DNA of 64,000 bases, from positions 558,001-622,000 of the forward strand of contig CAVXTW010000003.1 in NCBI GenBank assembly GCA_963764695.1, read 5' to 3'. The DNA comes from DATFRY01 sp963764695. GTDB taxonomy: Bacteria > Myxococcota_A > Polyangia > Haliangiales > Haliangiaceae. The notes under the pieces were generated by a model. It did not search any database, was not told where the DNA came from, and saw nothing but the letters and a program-made list of their open reading frames with translations. The position numbers and the translations under genes are program-made. Shown here one piece after another: positions 46,904 to 59,529 of the stretch; the stretch's first letter is position 1, and every line of letters begins with the position of its first letter.

Positions 46904-47981
46904 CCCTGCGCTTCTGCGACTGCCGCGGGCGCACCGAGCTGCGCGAGCGCGCCGAGCGCACCGACTCGCGGGCGCTGTCCTGCTTGCGCGCCGGCTCGCT
47001 GGCCTCGTCGTCGTCGGCGGGCGCGGTGCTCGCGGTGCGCGACGGCGAGGTGACCGCGTCGGCCGCGGGGATCGACGTGTCGGCCGATGTTGTCGCGGGC
47101 GGGGCCGGGGTGTCGGAGGTGGCCACGTTGCGCGGATCGACGCACTGCACGCGCGCGTACCAGCGGGCCGGCGCCTTCTGGCGCTTGCCGCGGCGGCCCC
47201 GGCGACGGCGGGCACGAGGCCGCGGAGCCGATGCGTCGGAGCAGCGACCCTGCGCCACGTCGTCGGCGCTGCAGCCGATGCGGATGTGCATGTGGTCCTG
47301 GTGCGAGCTCGCGTCGCTCGCGGTGTACAGCACGTCCTGCACGCGGTCGAGCAGATCCTGAGGCACCGCGGAGACGCGCGCGTAGGCCAGCAGCCAGCTG
47401 CGCACGCGCGACGACACGAAGATGCGCTGCACCTGCACGTCCGGATCGCTGACCAGCGCGGCGACCAGCGCCCAGTTGCGCTGCAGATCGAAGTAGCGCT
47501 CGTCGATCTGGTTGGCCGGCACCGGCGACTCGGCGCTGATCGCGCGCCCGTCCGAGCCGTACTGCGCCATGTAGTGGTCGGGGCGGAACGGATCGCCGGC
47601 GCGATCGATCGCGTAGTAGATGAGATCGGCGTCGCGGCCCGACTGGTGCGAGGCGTGGCGCGGCACCGCCCCGCCCTGCTGGGCCGACAGGTCGGCCACC
47701 GCCAGCACGGCGCCGGCGTACTGGCGCGCCACGGCGGCCGCCGCCCGCTCGATCACGCCGACCAGCTCGTCGGTGCCGTAGCGCAGCCCGCGCGCTCGCC
47801 ACGGCTCCGGCGTCACGAAGCCCTGGCCGCTGTCGGGGATGGCGCGCGCGCCGGCCAGCGCACCGCGGTTGGCGGCACCGCACGAGAGGCTTCCGGGCGC
47901 GAGCGGCTGGGCGACGGTGAGCGTTGCTGGGAGCGAGAGGAGAGCTGCGGCGACGAGGACCGCGACCCGGAGTGCGCGCAC
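46875..47981 (-). CDS. MepA-family (M74, LAS) murein endopeptidase with long basic/low-complexity tail
   Basis: 368 residues from GTG 47981; the start is uncertain because no clear ribosome site is seen. Signal peptide: RALRVAVLVAAALLSLPATLTVAQ. The peptidase core shows SLSCGAANRGALAGARAIPD, HASHQSGRDADLIYYAI (zinc His and Asp), NQIDERYFDLQRNWALVAAL, IFVSSRVRSWLLAYA and SHQDHMHIRIGC (zinc His), as in penicillin-insensitive D-alanyl-mesoDAP endopeptidases. The last 120 residues are an Arg/Ser/Ala/Pro-rich tail (RRRRGRRGKRQ). Its 3' end overlaps the end of the convergent outer-membrane gene by 29 bases. Confidence 0.83.
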   Translation of the reverse strand: MRALRVAVLVAAALLSLPATLTVAQPLAPGSLSCGAANRGALAGARAIPDSGQGFVTPEPWRARGLRYGTDELVGVIERAAAAVARQYAGAVLAVADLSAQQGGAVPRHASHQSGRDADLIYYAIDRAGDPFRPDHYMAQYGSDGRAISAESPVPANQIDERYFDLQRNWALVAALVSDPDVQVQRIFVSSRVRSWLLAYARVSAVPQDLLDRVQDVLYTASDASSHQDHMHIRIGCSADDVAQGRCSDASAPRPRARRRRGRRGKRQKAPARWYARVQCVDPRNVATSDTPAPPATTSADTSIPAADAVTSPSRTASTAPADDDEASEPARKQDSARESVRSARSRSSVRPRQSQKRRVRGRPAAGR

Positions 47982-48141
47982 GATCCGGATCGTAACATCG
48001 CCGCGCGCGCCGCCCACAAGTTTCCGCGCCGGCGGTGATGGCCGTCGCCAACAGGCGAGCGCCGCTCGAATGCGTCTTGAGACGGCCAGCACGTCGTCGG
48101 CCACAAACATACCGTCGGTTGGCCCTTCGGGCCGCCCTCCG

Positions 48142-48573
48142 CTAACGGACGAGACGCGCGGGCGGCAGCGCGGCGACGGCGGACCGGCGCTCGGCCAGAA
48201 AGTGAGCCCGTGCCCGCCGCTCGAGCCAATGTAGGGTGACCGGGAACGATCCGAACAGGATCAGCGGAGCCACCCCGAGCGCTCCCCCGCCGGTGGCGAC
48301 CACCAGCATGAACAGCGCGAGCACCAGCGCCACCGACGCCGCGACCAGCGACGCGAAGTAGAACAGCAGCCGCGCAGGACGACGCCTGCGGTAGCTCGCC
48401 TCGCACTCGCCGCAGCGCCGGCCCCTCCTCGGCCGATGCGCGGCACAGACCGGCAGCCCGCACCTCTCGCAGGTGGTCACGGCCGCCACCCCGCACGGGG
48501 TGGTGGCGCATGAGCGTAGAAGCGTCTCGGGAGGCACGCCGTGAAAGGCTAACAAACGGCGCGGGGGCGGCAA
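48142..48573 (-). CDS. Small zinc-ribbon/B-box-like protein with membrane helices
   Basis: 143 residues from TTG 48573, or 131 from GTG 48537, which may be the true start. Cys/His pairs CATTPC, CERCGLPVC, AAHRPRRG and CGECEASYRRR form one or two zinc-binding knuckles. Two hydrophobic helices follow (LLFYFASLVAASVALVLALF and GVAPLILFGSFPVTL), then a basic tail. The pattern resembles small B-box zinc-finger membrane proteins of unknown function. It lies just before the inverted repeat at 48.6 kb. Confidence 0.62.
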   Translation of the reverse strand: MPPPRRLLAFHGVPPETLLRSCATTPCGVAAVTTCERCGLPVCAAHRPRRGRRCGECEASYRRRRPARLLFYFASLVAASVALVLALFMLVVATGGGALGVAPLILFGSFPVTLHWLERRARAHFLAERRSAVAALPPARLVR

Positions 48574-48595
48574 CGGTGGGGGTCGGCGTCCAAAA

Positions 48596-48728
48596 CAAAC
48601 AGGTGACAGGTAACAGGCGACGGGGGACAGGGAACTGGCAATGGTTCGCCTCTCACGGCGTGCTCGGCGAAGGAGCTACCCATTGCCCGTTCCCTGTCCC
48701 CTGTCGCCTGTTACCTGTCTACTGTTTG
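48596..48728. repeat. Long inverted repeat built from RACAGGN heptamers
   Basis: Arms of 49 bases (48596-48644 and 48680-48728) are reverse complements at 45 of 49 positions and enclose a 35-base loop. Inside each arm the sequence is a series of heptamers of the form (A/G)ACAGGN, for example GACAGGT AACAGGC and GACAGGG. Such heptamer palindromes behave like small dispersed hairpin repeats in other bacteria. It lies in the roughly 430-base gap between 48574 and 49005, where no gene is supported. Confidence 0.9.
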
Positions 48729-49005
48729 ATTCTCCGACGCCGCGAGGGCCCGGTGTACGCCGGCTGTGCACCGGCGCCTGGACCGGCGCCCGGACCAGCC
48801 GGGCCCCGCAAACCGACGGACGCGGCCTTCCGACCCCAAGAAAGCAGACCACTGGGATCGAGAGTCTCCATCCGGCCGGCTGCGCCACCGCGGTGTCAAC
48901 GCGGCGCGCGGCGACGTAGAGGCACGAAAAATCAGTGGCCGCTCACACCTCGTTCCGGCGGTCGGGGGCCTCGGGTCGGGCACTTGCCTTGCAATCGCCG
49001 CGCTC

Positions 49006-50214
49006 GTGGCACCACCCACTCCAGCCCCCGCTCGCCGGTCGCCGTTCGACCATGGGACGACCGGGGCGTGGTCGTTCAGCCAGGACGACGACGGCGACAC
49101 CGAGCGGCGGCCGGCGGCCGAGGAGCTGGCCGAGGTCGCGTTCGACCTGAGCGACGCCACCGAGGTCGAGTCGCGTGAGATGTTCGCCTCGCGCCAGAAA
49201 GATCCGCACGTCGGCGTCACCCTCGGGGCGTACACGGTGGTGCGCCAGCTGGCGCGCGGCGGCATGGGCGTCGTGTACCTGGGCCGGCACCTGCGCCTGG
49301 GCCGCAAGGTCGCGATCAAGCTGCCGCACCCGCACGTGCTGCGCGACAGCGATCTGCGCCGGCGCTTCTTGTCCGAGGCGATGGCCGCCGTCCAGATCGA
49401 CCATCCCGGCGTGGTCAACGTCCTCGACTACGGGCACGCCCAGGACGAGACGCCGTACCTGGTCATGGAGTTGCTCGAGGGCGGCAGCCTGGCCGAGAAG
49501 ATGGCCAACGGGCAGCTGCCGGTCGAGATGGCCATCGGCGTCGCCGCCCGCGTGGCCGACACCCTGGCCGCGGCCCACGAGGCCGGCGTCATCCACCGCG
49601 ATCTCAAGCCGGAGAACGTCTTCCTGCAGCGCCACCGCCACCGGCCGGAGCGCATCACCATCAAGGTCCTCGACTTCGGCTTCGCCAAGCTCGTCGGTGG
49701 GCCGGCGGCCGGCGGCATCGCACCGCTCACCCAGCAGGGACTTGTCATCGGCACACCCTGCTACATGTCCCCGGAGCAGTGCCTCGGCTTCGCGCCGGTC
49801 AACCATCGCACCGACGTCTACTCGCTCGGCTGCATCCTGTACGAGATGGTGGCCGGACGGCTTCCATTCAACGGCGGGCTCAGCGAGGTGAAGATGGCGC
49901 TGCGCTACCGCCCGGCGGTGCCGCCGCGCTGGCACAACCGCGAGATCCCGTCGGACCTCGACCAGCTCATCATGAAGATGCTGGCCAAGCGCCCCGGCGA
50001 GCGACCGACGAGCATGATCGAGCTGTCGCGGGCGCTCGAGCGCATCGGCGGGCTGCGGGGCGGCGACCGCCGCGATCCCACCGTCCCGACCGCCACCCCG
50101 GGTGGGCGGAGAGCGATCACGGTCCCGGCGCCGCCCGGCTACCGTCGTCCCCCCACCGAGCCGGTTCCGGCGCCGCCCCGCTACCGGCGCGCGTCCACCG
50201 AGCCGGTCGACTAG
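49006..50214 (+). CDS. Eukaryotic-type Ser/Thr protein kinase
   Basis: 402 residues from GTG 49006. The frame is open further upstream but that part looks non-coding. After an acidic N-terminus (SFSQDDDGDTERRPAAEELA) the kinase domain is complete: LARGGMGVVYLGRHLRLGRK, VAIK (Lys105), VIHRDLKPENVFLQ, VLDFGFAKLV, and YMSPEQCLG in place of APE. The domain ends near residue 350. The tail has two copies of PAPPxYRRxxTEPV, which may be an autophosphorylation or docking site. No membrane helix. The second class A PBP gene starts 174 bp downstream. Confidence 0.9.
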   Translation: MAPPTPAPARRSPFDHGTTGAWSFSQDDDGDTERRPAAEELAEVAFDLSDATEVESREMFASRQKDPHVGVTLGAYTVVRQLARGGMGVVYLGRHLRLGRKVAIKLPHPHVLRDSDLRRRFLSEAMAAVQIDHPGVVNVLDYGHAQDETPYLVMELLEGGSLAEKMANGQLPVEMAIGVAARVADTLAAAHEAGVIHRDLKPENVFLQRHRHRPERITIKVLDFGFAKLVGGPAAGGIAPLTQQGLVIGTPCYMSPEQCLGFAPVNHRTDVYSLGCILYEMVAGRLPFNGGLSEVKMALRYRPAVPPRWHNREIPSDLDQLIMKMLAKRPGERPTSMIELSRALERIGGLRGGDRRDPTVPTATPGGRRAITVPAPPGYRRPPTEPVPAPPRYRRASTEPVD

Positions 50215-50387
50215 CCCGCGGCCCGACGCGACCGTCGCGCCGTGACCGGGCCGCCGCCGACGCCCGCGGTCGACGCCGGGTCACGGCGTCCCACCCCTCG
50301 AGCGGCTTGCCCCCTCGAAACCTGGCCGCTAGACTGCACCGCTGCTGCCATTTCGGAGAAGCAACGCGATACGCTCTGGACGACCGA

Positions 50388-53289
<2,902 letters not shown>

Positions 53290-53305
53290 GAGCGAGGGGC
53301 CCGGG

Positions 53306-54298
53306 TCAGTCCGGGATGAGGAGCTTGGGGCCGTCGCGCACGATGGCGGTGACCAGGAGCTGGCCGCCGGAGAAGCCGTCGATCTCGCGGTCGAGGAAGA
53401 CCGGCAGGGCGATGCCGACATTGAGGGCGTTGATCGTCAGGCCGAGGTAGAGCTCGGGGCCGATGTAGAACTTGTCGTCGGTGCCGAGGAAGGCCTCCAG
53501 GTCGGTTCGACTCTCCTCGCCGGTCAGATCGCCGATCAGGTTGCGCACGGTGCCGCCCACGCCGGCCTCGAGCGCGACGTAGTTGCCCGGTCCCTTGATG
53601 AGCTCGCGGCGGAGCGCGACGTCCACGCCGTAGGCGAGCACGCCGGCGCGGCGCGTGATCGCGTCCATCGGATCCGGCGCCGGGAGGGTCCAGTCTGCCG
53701 TGCCGCCGGCCATGTACATGCGCAGCCCGACGTCAACGTTGGAGGGATCGTGGGGTCGAGGACCGGACGCTGTATCGCGGCCCTGCTCGGCCTCTTCCTC
53801 CACGTCGGAGCAGCTGGCCGTCTTCCAGTGGAGCGGGCTCCTCATGCACAGGAAGTAGATCCGCCAGTCGAGCTCGAACGAGGGCTGGCCGGCCGACTCC
53901 GGCGTGAGCATCAGCGCGCCGCGCTCCGCCTGGGTGTCGAGCGCCGTGGTGGTTGCGTCGGTGCGGGCCAGCACCAGGATCGACTGGTCCTGGGCGCGAT
54001 AGAGGATGCCGCCGCCGAACGCCGCCGACGACTCACCGGATGTGGTGGTCTGCGCCCGGGCGTCGCCGAGCAGCTGGACGAAGGAGCTGAGCGCGTTCTC
54101 CTGCTCGGCCTCCTTCTGCTCCACCGCCTCCTCGCGCTCCTCGACCAGCGCGGCCTCGGCCCCCAGCTTGACGTCGACCGCCACCGGCGCGGGCGGCTCG
54201 GTGGCCGGTTCGCCCGGCTGGGCGGCCGCGCCGGTCGGGATCGAGAGAGTCGCGAGGATCAGCGCAGTGATGGATCGGCCGGGTCGGATCGTGTCCAT
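53306..54298 (-). CDS. Secreted protein, probable outer-membrane beta-barrel, function unknown
   Basis: 330 residues from ATG 54298. Signal peptide: SITALILATLSIPTGAAA. A Glu/Ala-rich helix follows (EEREEAVEQKEAEQENALSS), then alternating strand segments (SAAFGGGILYRAQDQSILVL, NYVALEAGVGGTVRNLIGDL, KFYIGPELYLGLTINALNVG, GQLLVTAIVRDGPKLLI). There are two cysteines (FLCMRS, ASCSDV). I recognise no family. It converges on the PBP gene with a 16-bp gap. Confidence 0.65.
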   Translation of the reverse strand: MDTIRPGRSITALILATLSIPTGAAAQPGEPATEPPAPVAVDVKLGAEAALVEEREEAVEQKEAEQENALSSFVQLLGDARAQTTTSGESSAAFGGGILYRAQDQSILVLARTDATTTALDTQAERGALMLTPESAGQPSFELDWRIYFLCMRSPLHWKTASCSDVEEEAEQGRDTASGPRPHDPSNVDVGLRMYMAGGTADWTLPAPDPMDAITRRAGVLAYGVDVALRRELIKGPGNYVALEAGVGGTVRNLIGDLTGEESRTDLEAFLGTDDKFYIGPELYLGLTINALNVGIALPVFLDREIDGFSGGQLLVTAIVRDGPKLLIPD

Positions 54299-54411
54299 GG
54301 TCCCCCACTCGAAGACATGCGAGCGGCGATCATGAACTCTCCCTGCCGTGGTGGCGACTTTGTCGCCCTGGCTCTCCGATCAATGGTCGGAGGCCATCAC
54401 CGCGCCGACCA

Positions 54412-54714
54412 TCAGTCGCACAGCGCGCAGTAGTACTCGATGGCCCACATCGGGCCGGAAGCGCCGCAGCTGTCCCAGGTGCGCTGGGCGGTCTGCTGCA
54501 CCCAGGGCGGCTGGCACGGATCGCACTGCACGCTGAACTGACAGTCCTGGGTCTCGACCGCTGCCGGCCCGGCCTCGTCGGTTGCGCCCGTCTCACCCTG
54601 CTCCGCCGCCACCTCGTCCTCGAGCTCATCCTCCGCGGCCACGACGCACGACGCCAGCGGGATGCACAGACAGATCGCGAGCAGCCACCCAGTAGCGGAC
54701 GTGGACATCGACAT
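54412..54714 (-). CDS. Small cysteine-rich lipoprotein
   Basis: 100 residues from ATG 54714, preceded by GAGGAGG at six bases; ATGs at 54720 and 54708 are alternatives. Lipobox: LAICLCIPLASC. An acidic spacer follows (AEDELEDEVAAEQGETGATD), then a Cys-rich end with CQFSVQC, CQPPW, WDSCGASG and YYCALCD. The pattern suggests two or three disulfides in a small surface domain. No family recognised. It is divergent from the subtilase gene, with 289 bases between the two starts. Confidence 0.65.
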   Translation of the reverse strand: MSMSTSATGWLLAICLCIPLASCVVAAEDELEDEVAAEQGETGATDEAGPAAVETQDCQFSVQCDPCQPPWVQQTAQRTWDSCGASGPMWAIEYYCALCD

Positions 54715-55003
54715 CGTCATCCTCCTCGGTTGGTGGATGGAGATCCTCGCACAGCACGTCGGGCGAGATGCAAGGCGTCGACACCGACGGCACGGCGCAA
54801 CATCGGTGCAGCGGCGCCGCTGTGCGCCTCCATCGGGCCGGCGAACGTAAGCGCGCTTCTGGCGGCAGGCGTGGCAGACGAGATTCTCGCAGCGCCGCGG
54901 GTCGACGACGGGGAGTGAGCGCGCCGCGGCGTTGATCGCTCCCGGGCCGGGGTGTCTCATTTTCTGGCCGCGAGTCGACGCGCTCGCCGGGAAGGAGTCA
55001 CCG

Positions 55004-56380
<1,377 letters not shown>

Positions 56381-56387
<7 letters not shown>

Positions 56388-56432
56388 CGCCTCACGAGTG
56401 ACGCCTTGCGAGTGACGCCTGGCGAGTGACGG
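56381..56432 (+). repeat. 14-bp tandem repeat at the end of the subtilase gene
   Basis: The unit CGAGTGACGCCTNN occurs three full times (56381, 56395, 56409) and once partially (56423-56432). The first copy includes the subtilase stop codon TGA. Each unit contains TGA, so extra copies would not change the protein. This looks like a slippage-prone short tandem repeat. Confidence 0.85.
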
Positions 56433-56498
56433 CGGTCGCGGATCTCGATCGCCGTCACCGTTCGTGGTTTGCTGTCCGCGCGAATGCGGAGGCGAACC

Positions 56499-58304
56499 AT
56501 GACCAACCTGGGCCCGGCGGTGGCCGTCCTGTGTGCGTCTCTGGCCGCGAGCTGCGCGCCGCCGCGCACCGCCGAGCGTACGGCCGAGCGCAAGGACGAC
56601 GGCGATGCCGCGTCGGAGCGGTGCACGCCGGACCGGCCGTGCTGGCCGTCGGCCGCCGAGTGGAAACGCCTGGGCGAGAGCCTGCGCGGCCGGCTCGAGC
56701 AGCCGAAGGCGCCGGTCGCGCCGTGCCGCACCGACGCATCCGGCGAGGCGTGCAAGGCCGCGATGCGCACGCTCCGCAACCCGTACGCCATCCAGGACGA
56801 CCCGGGCGGCACCCAGTCGGCCGGCTGGTTCGGCGCGTGGACGGCGGCGCCGAGCGCGTACGCGGTGGTCGCGGCCGGCGCGGCCGACGTCGCCGCGGCG
56901 GTCAACTTCGCGCGCGAGCACCGGCTGCGCCTTGTCATCAAGGGCACCGGCCACGACTACCTGGGCCGCTCGAACGCGCCCGACTCGCTGCTGGTGTGGA
57001 CCCACGAGATGCGCGGCGCCACCATGCACGACGCCTTCACCGGCAGCGGCTGCCACGGACAGAAGGGGGTTCCGGCCGTCACCATCGAGGCCGGCACGCG
57101 CTGGCTCGAGGCGTACCGGGAGGTGACCGTGAAGGGCGGCCGCTACGTGCAGGGCGGCGGGTGCACGTCGGTCGGCGCCGCGGGCGGCTTTCCCCAGGGC
57201 GGCGGCTTCGGCAGCTGGTCCAGAAAGTACGGCACCGCGGCCGGCAACATGCTGGAGGCCGAGGTGGTGACGGCCGACGGCAAGCTCGTGGTCGCCAATG
57301 CGTGTCAGAACCAGGACCTGTTCTGGGCGCTGCGAGGCGGCGGCGGCGGCACCTTCGGCGTGGTCACGCGCCTGACCATGCGGACCCACGAGCTGCCGTC
57401 GCACTTCGGGTTCGTGTTCGGCGACATCAAGGCCAAGAGCGACGACGACTTCCGCCAGCTCCTGGCCCGCTTCATCGCGTTCTACCGCGAGAGCCTGAGC
57501 AACGAGACCTGGGGCGAGCAGGTGAGCGTGCGGGGCGACAACTCGCTGCGCCTGTCGATGTCGTTCCTGGGCATGACCGGCGAGCAGGCCGAGAAGGTGT
57601 GGCAGCCGCTGCGCGCGTGGGTCGACCAGTACCCGGACCGCTTCACCATGAAGACGCAGGTCCTGGCCCTGCCGGCCAACCGGATGTGGGACCGCGCGTT
57701 CATCCAGAAGCACGCCCCCGCGGCCATCCGGCTCGACGACAGAGCGACCGTGGCCGACCAGTTCTACTGGTGGTCGAACAACCAGGAAGAGGTCTCGACC
57801 TACTGGTACACGTACCAGTCGCGCTGGATCCCGCGGACCAGCTTCGAGGGCGCCGAGGCCGACAGGCTGGCGACCGCCTTCTTCGACGCCTCGCGCCACC
57901 GCTCGTTCGACCTGCACTTCAACAAGGCCCTGGCCGGAGCCTCGGAAGATGCCCTGCGGCGAAACCGCGAGACCTCGATGAACCCGGCGGTGGAGCGGGC
58001 CGCGACGCTTGTCATCGCGGCGGCGACCGGGGATGGCTACCCGGGTGTGCCCGGTCACGAGCCGAACACCGACGAGGCCGAGGACGAGAAGGCGCGCGTG
58101 ACCCGGGCGATGGCGATCCTTCGCGCGGTGACCCCTGGCGCGGGGGCGTACGTGAACGAGACCGACTACTTCGAGCCGGACTGGCAGCGCACCTTCTGGG
58201 GCGACAACTACGCCCGCCTGCTGGCCATCAAGCGCCAGGTCAACCCGGGCATGCTGTTTTCCTGCCACCACTGCGTCGGCAGCGAACAAGCCCCGCGCCG
58301 GTAG
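56499..58304 (+). CDS. BBE-like FAD-linked oxidase, secreted lipoprotein
   Basis: 601 residues from ATG 56499, with CGGAGG upstream. Lipobox: VLCASLAASC. The FAD-binding (PCMH-type) domain shows RLVIKGTGHDYLGRS (His for covalent FAD), AGTRWLEAYREV, GGGCTSVGAAGGFPQGGGFG (Cys matching the CPTVG position of bicovalent enzymes), ANACQNQDLFWALRGGGGG and TFGVVTRLTM. The C-terminal berberine-bridge region ends YFEPDWQRTFWGDNYARLLA and NPGMLF with a CHHC motif. Family members oxidise sugars, alkaloids or polyketides with oxygen. The substrate is unknown. A periplasmic or surface lipoprotein form is unusual. Confidence 0.86.
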   Translation: MTNLGPAVAVLCASLAASCAPPRTAERTAERKDDGDAASERCTPDRPCWPSAAEWKRLGESLRGRLEQPKAPVAPCRTDASGEACKAAMRTLRNPYAIQDDPGGTQSAGWFGAWTAAPSAYAVVAAGAADVAAAVNFAREHRLRLVIKGTGHDYLGRSNAPDSLLVWTHEMRGATMHDAFTGSGCHGQKGVPAVTIEAGTRWLEAYREVTVKGGRYVQGGGCTSVGAAGGFPQGGGFGSWSRKYGTAAGNMLEAEVVTADGKLVVANACQNQDLFWALRGGGGGTFGVVTRLTMRTHELPSHFGFVFGDIKAKSDDDFRQLLARFIAFYRESLSNETWGEQVSVRGDNSLRLSMSFLGMTGEQAEKVWQPLRAWVDQYPDRFTMKTQVLALPANRMWDRAFIQKHAPAAIRLDDRATVADQFYWWSNNQEEVSTYWYTYQSRWIPRTSFEGAEADRLATAFFDASRHRSFDLHFNKALAGASEDALRRNRETSMNPAVERAATLVIAAATGDGYPGVPGHEPNTDEAEDEKARVTRAMAILRAVTPGAGAYVNETDYFEPDWQRTFWGDNYARLLAIKRQVNPGMLFSCHHCVGSEQAPRR

Positions 58305-58319
58305 AGGTGTCGATCTCGA

Positions 58320-58769
58320 CTACAGCGGGTGCCAGCGGCCGGCCGTGATCACGGTGCGACCGGCGGCGCGCTGCTCGACGGCGGTGAGACCGCCGCACAG
58401 CGCGCGGCGGCTCAGCTCGGCCGCGGCGCCGCGGTCGACGATGACGACCAGCCCGCCCGGGGCCACCGCGCGGCACCACTCGTCGAGCAGCGTCTGCCAC
58501 GAGTCGGTCTGGGCCAGGCCGCCGGCCACCAGCGCGGCGAAGGTGGCGCCGGCCAGCGGCAGCGCGTCGGCCAGCGCGGCCACCGCCGGCGTTCGCGAGC
58601 GCTTGAGGCCGCGCGCGGCCGGCCCGATGCTGACCACGGCGCGGCCGGCGTCGGCCAGGTGGCGGGCCAGGCGGGCGTTGTCGAGCACCGCCACGCGCCC
58701 GTCGATGCGGGCGGCGACGAGAGCCGCCTCCACCTGCTGCGCCGCTTGACCGGGAAAGAGCGCTACCAC
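58320..58769 (-). CDS. Methyltransferase-like protein lacking a clear SAM GxGxG motif
   Basis: 149 residues from GTG 58769, one base after the stop of the upstream gene. The second half has the Methyltransf_11 outline: ADALPLAGATFAALVAGGLA, TLLDEWCRAVAPGGLVVIVD (the post-motif CRAVAPGG and strand). The expected glycine-rich SAM loop is degenerate (GRVAVLDNARLARHLADAG). It could be a shortened class I fold or an inactive relative. It is cotranscribed with the 3D-domain gene. Confidence 0.6.
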   Translation of the reverse strand: MVALFPGQAAQQVEAALVAARIDGRVAVLDNARLARHLADAGRAVVSIGPAARGLKRSRTPAVAALADALPLAGATFAALVAGGLAQTDSWQTLLDEWCRAVAPGGLVVIVDRGAAAELSRRALCGGLTAVEQRAAGRTVITAGRWHPL

Positions 58770-58770
58770 G

Positions 58771-59523
58771 TCACTCCGGGCGCAGGTACTCGCAGCGCGG
58801 ATGCTCGATGTGCGGCGTGATCCAGATGACGCCGCGGAGCGCGTCCAGCAGCTGGCGGAAGTTTGCGTAGGTCACGACGAAGAAGTCCATCTTGCGCTTC
58901 TTGATGTTGCCGCCGGTGTCGTCGGCGCGGACGCAGCCATCGTGCACGCTGCCGTCCGGCATGACCAGGCCATCGAACTCCGGGATGTAGAGCGGCTCGC
59001 CGATGGCGACCAGCCGCGGATCGACAGCCACCGACTTGAACGGGATGAGCGCCCGGCGCCCGGCCCCGCGGCCGAACGGAAACTCGGCCTCGTCGAGCGG
59101 CTCGTAACAGGTGCCGACCCCGTAGCGGCAGCGCCCGCTGTAGTTGATGACGCGGCCGTCTGACAGGACGCCGGAGCCCTCCATGAGCAGCGACTCGATG
59201 AAGCGAGACGGATAGGTGCCGATGAAGAAGCCCTGGCGGTTGAAGATGGAGACGTGGTCCTCGTCCGGGTAGTAGCCGTCGTCGACCGCCAGCCAGTAGA
59301 AGCGCAGCGCGAAGCCCTTCTCGCCGACGAGCGGATAGCCGCAAGTGGCCTGGTCGCGGCAGGCTCCGCGGCTGGACATCGCGGCGGCCTGGTCGCCCTT
59401 GGCGCGGGAGGACAGCTGCGCGGCCGTGATCGGCCCCGGCCCGATCGCGGGACTCGACGACAGGGCGAACAGCGCGACTGTCGGGCCGACCACCAGCGAC
59501 CGCACATCGCGAGACTGTATCAT
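58771..59523 (-). CDS. 3D-domain (double-psi beta-barrel) exported protein, MltA C-terminal-like
   Basis: 250 residues from ATG 59523. N-terminal signal or anchor VGPTVALFALSSSPAIGPGP. The C-terminal part is a 3D domain: ALIPFKSVAVDPRLVAIGEP, LYIPEFDGLVMPDGSVHDGC and VRADDTGGNIKKRKMDFFV, with the conserved aspartates of the lytic transglycosylase-like fold (as in YuiC/MltA). The N-terminal region has paired cysteines (GACRDQATCG, GRCRYGVGTC). It probably acts on peptidoglycan. It is divergent from the rifampin-phosphotransferase-like gene with starts only 6 bp apart. Confidence 0.8.
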   Translation of the reverse strand: MIQSRDVRSLVVGPTVALFALSSSPAIGPGPITAAQLSSRAKGDQAAAMSSRGACRDQATCGYPLVGEKGFALRFYWLAVDDGYYPDEDHVSIFNRQGFFIGTYPSRFIESLLMEGSGVLSDGRVINYSGRCRYGVGTCYEPLDEAEFPFGRGAGRRALIPFKSVAVDPRLVAIGEPLYIPEFDGLVMPDGSVHDGCVRADDTGGNIKKRKMDFFVVTYANFRQLLDALRGVIWITPHIEHPRCEYLRPE

Positions 59524-59529
59524 TGCCGC

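Noticed and set aside
48596..48728. CRISPR array
   Set aside because: Two arms in inverted orientation with one loop; no direct repeats with spacers and no cas genes.
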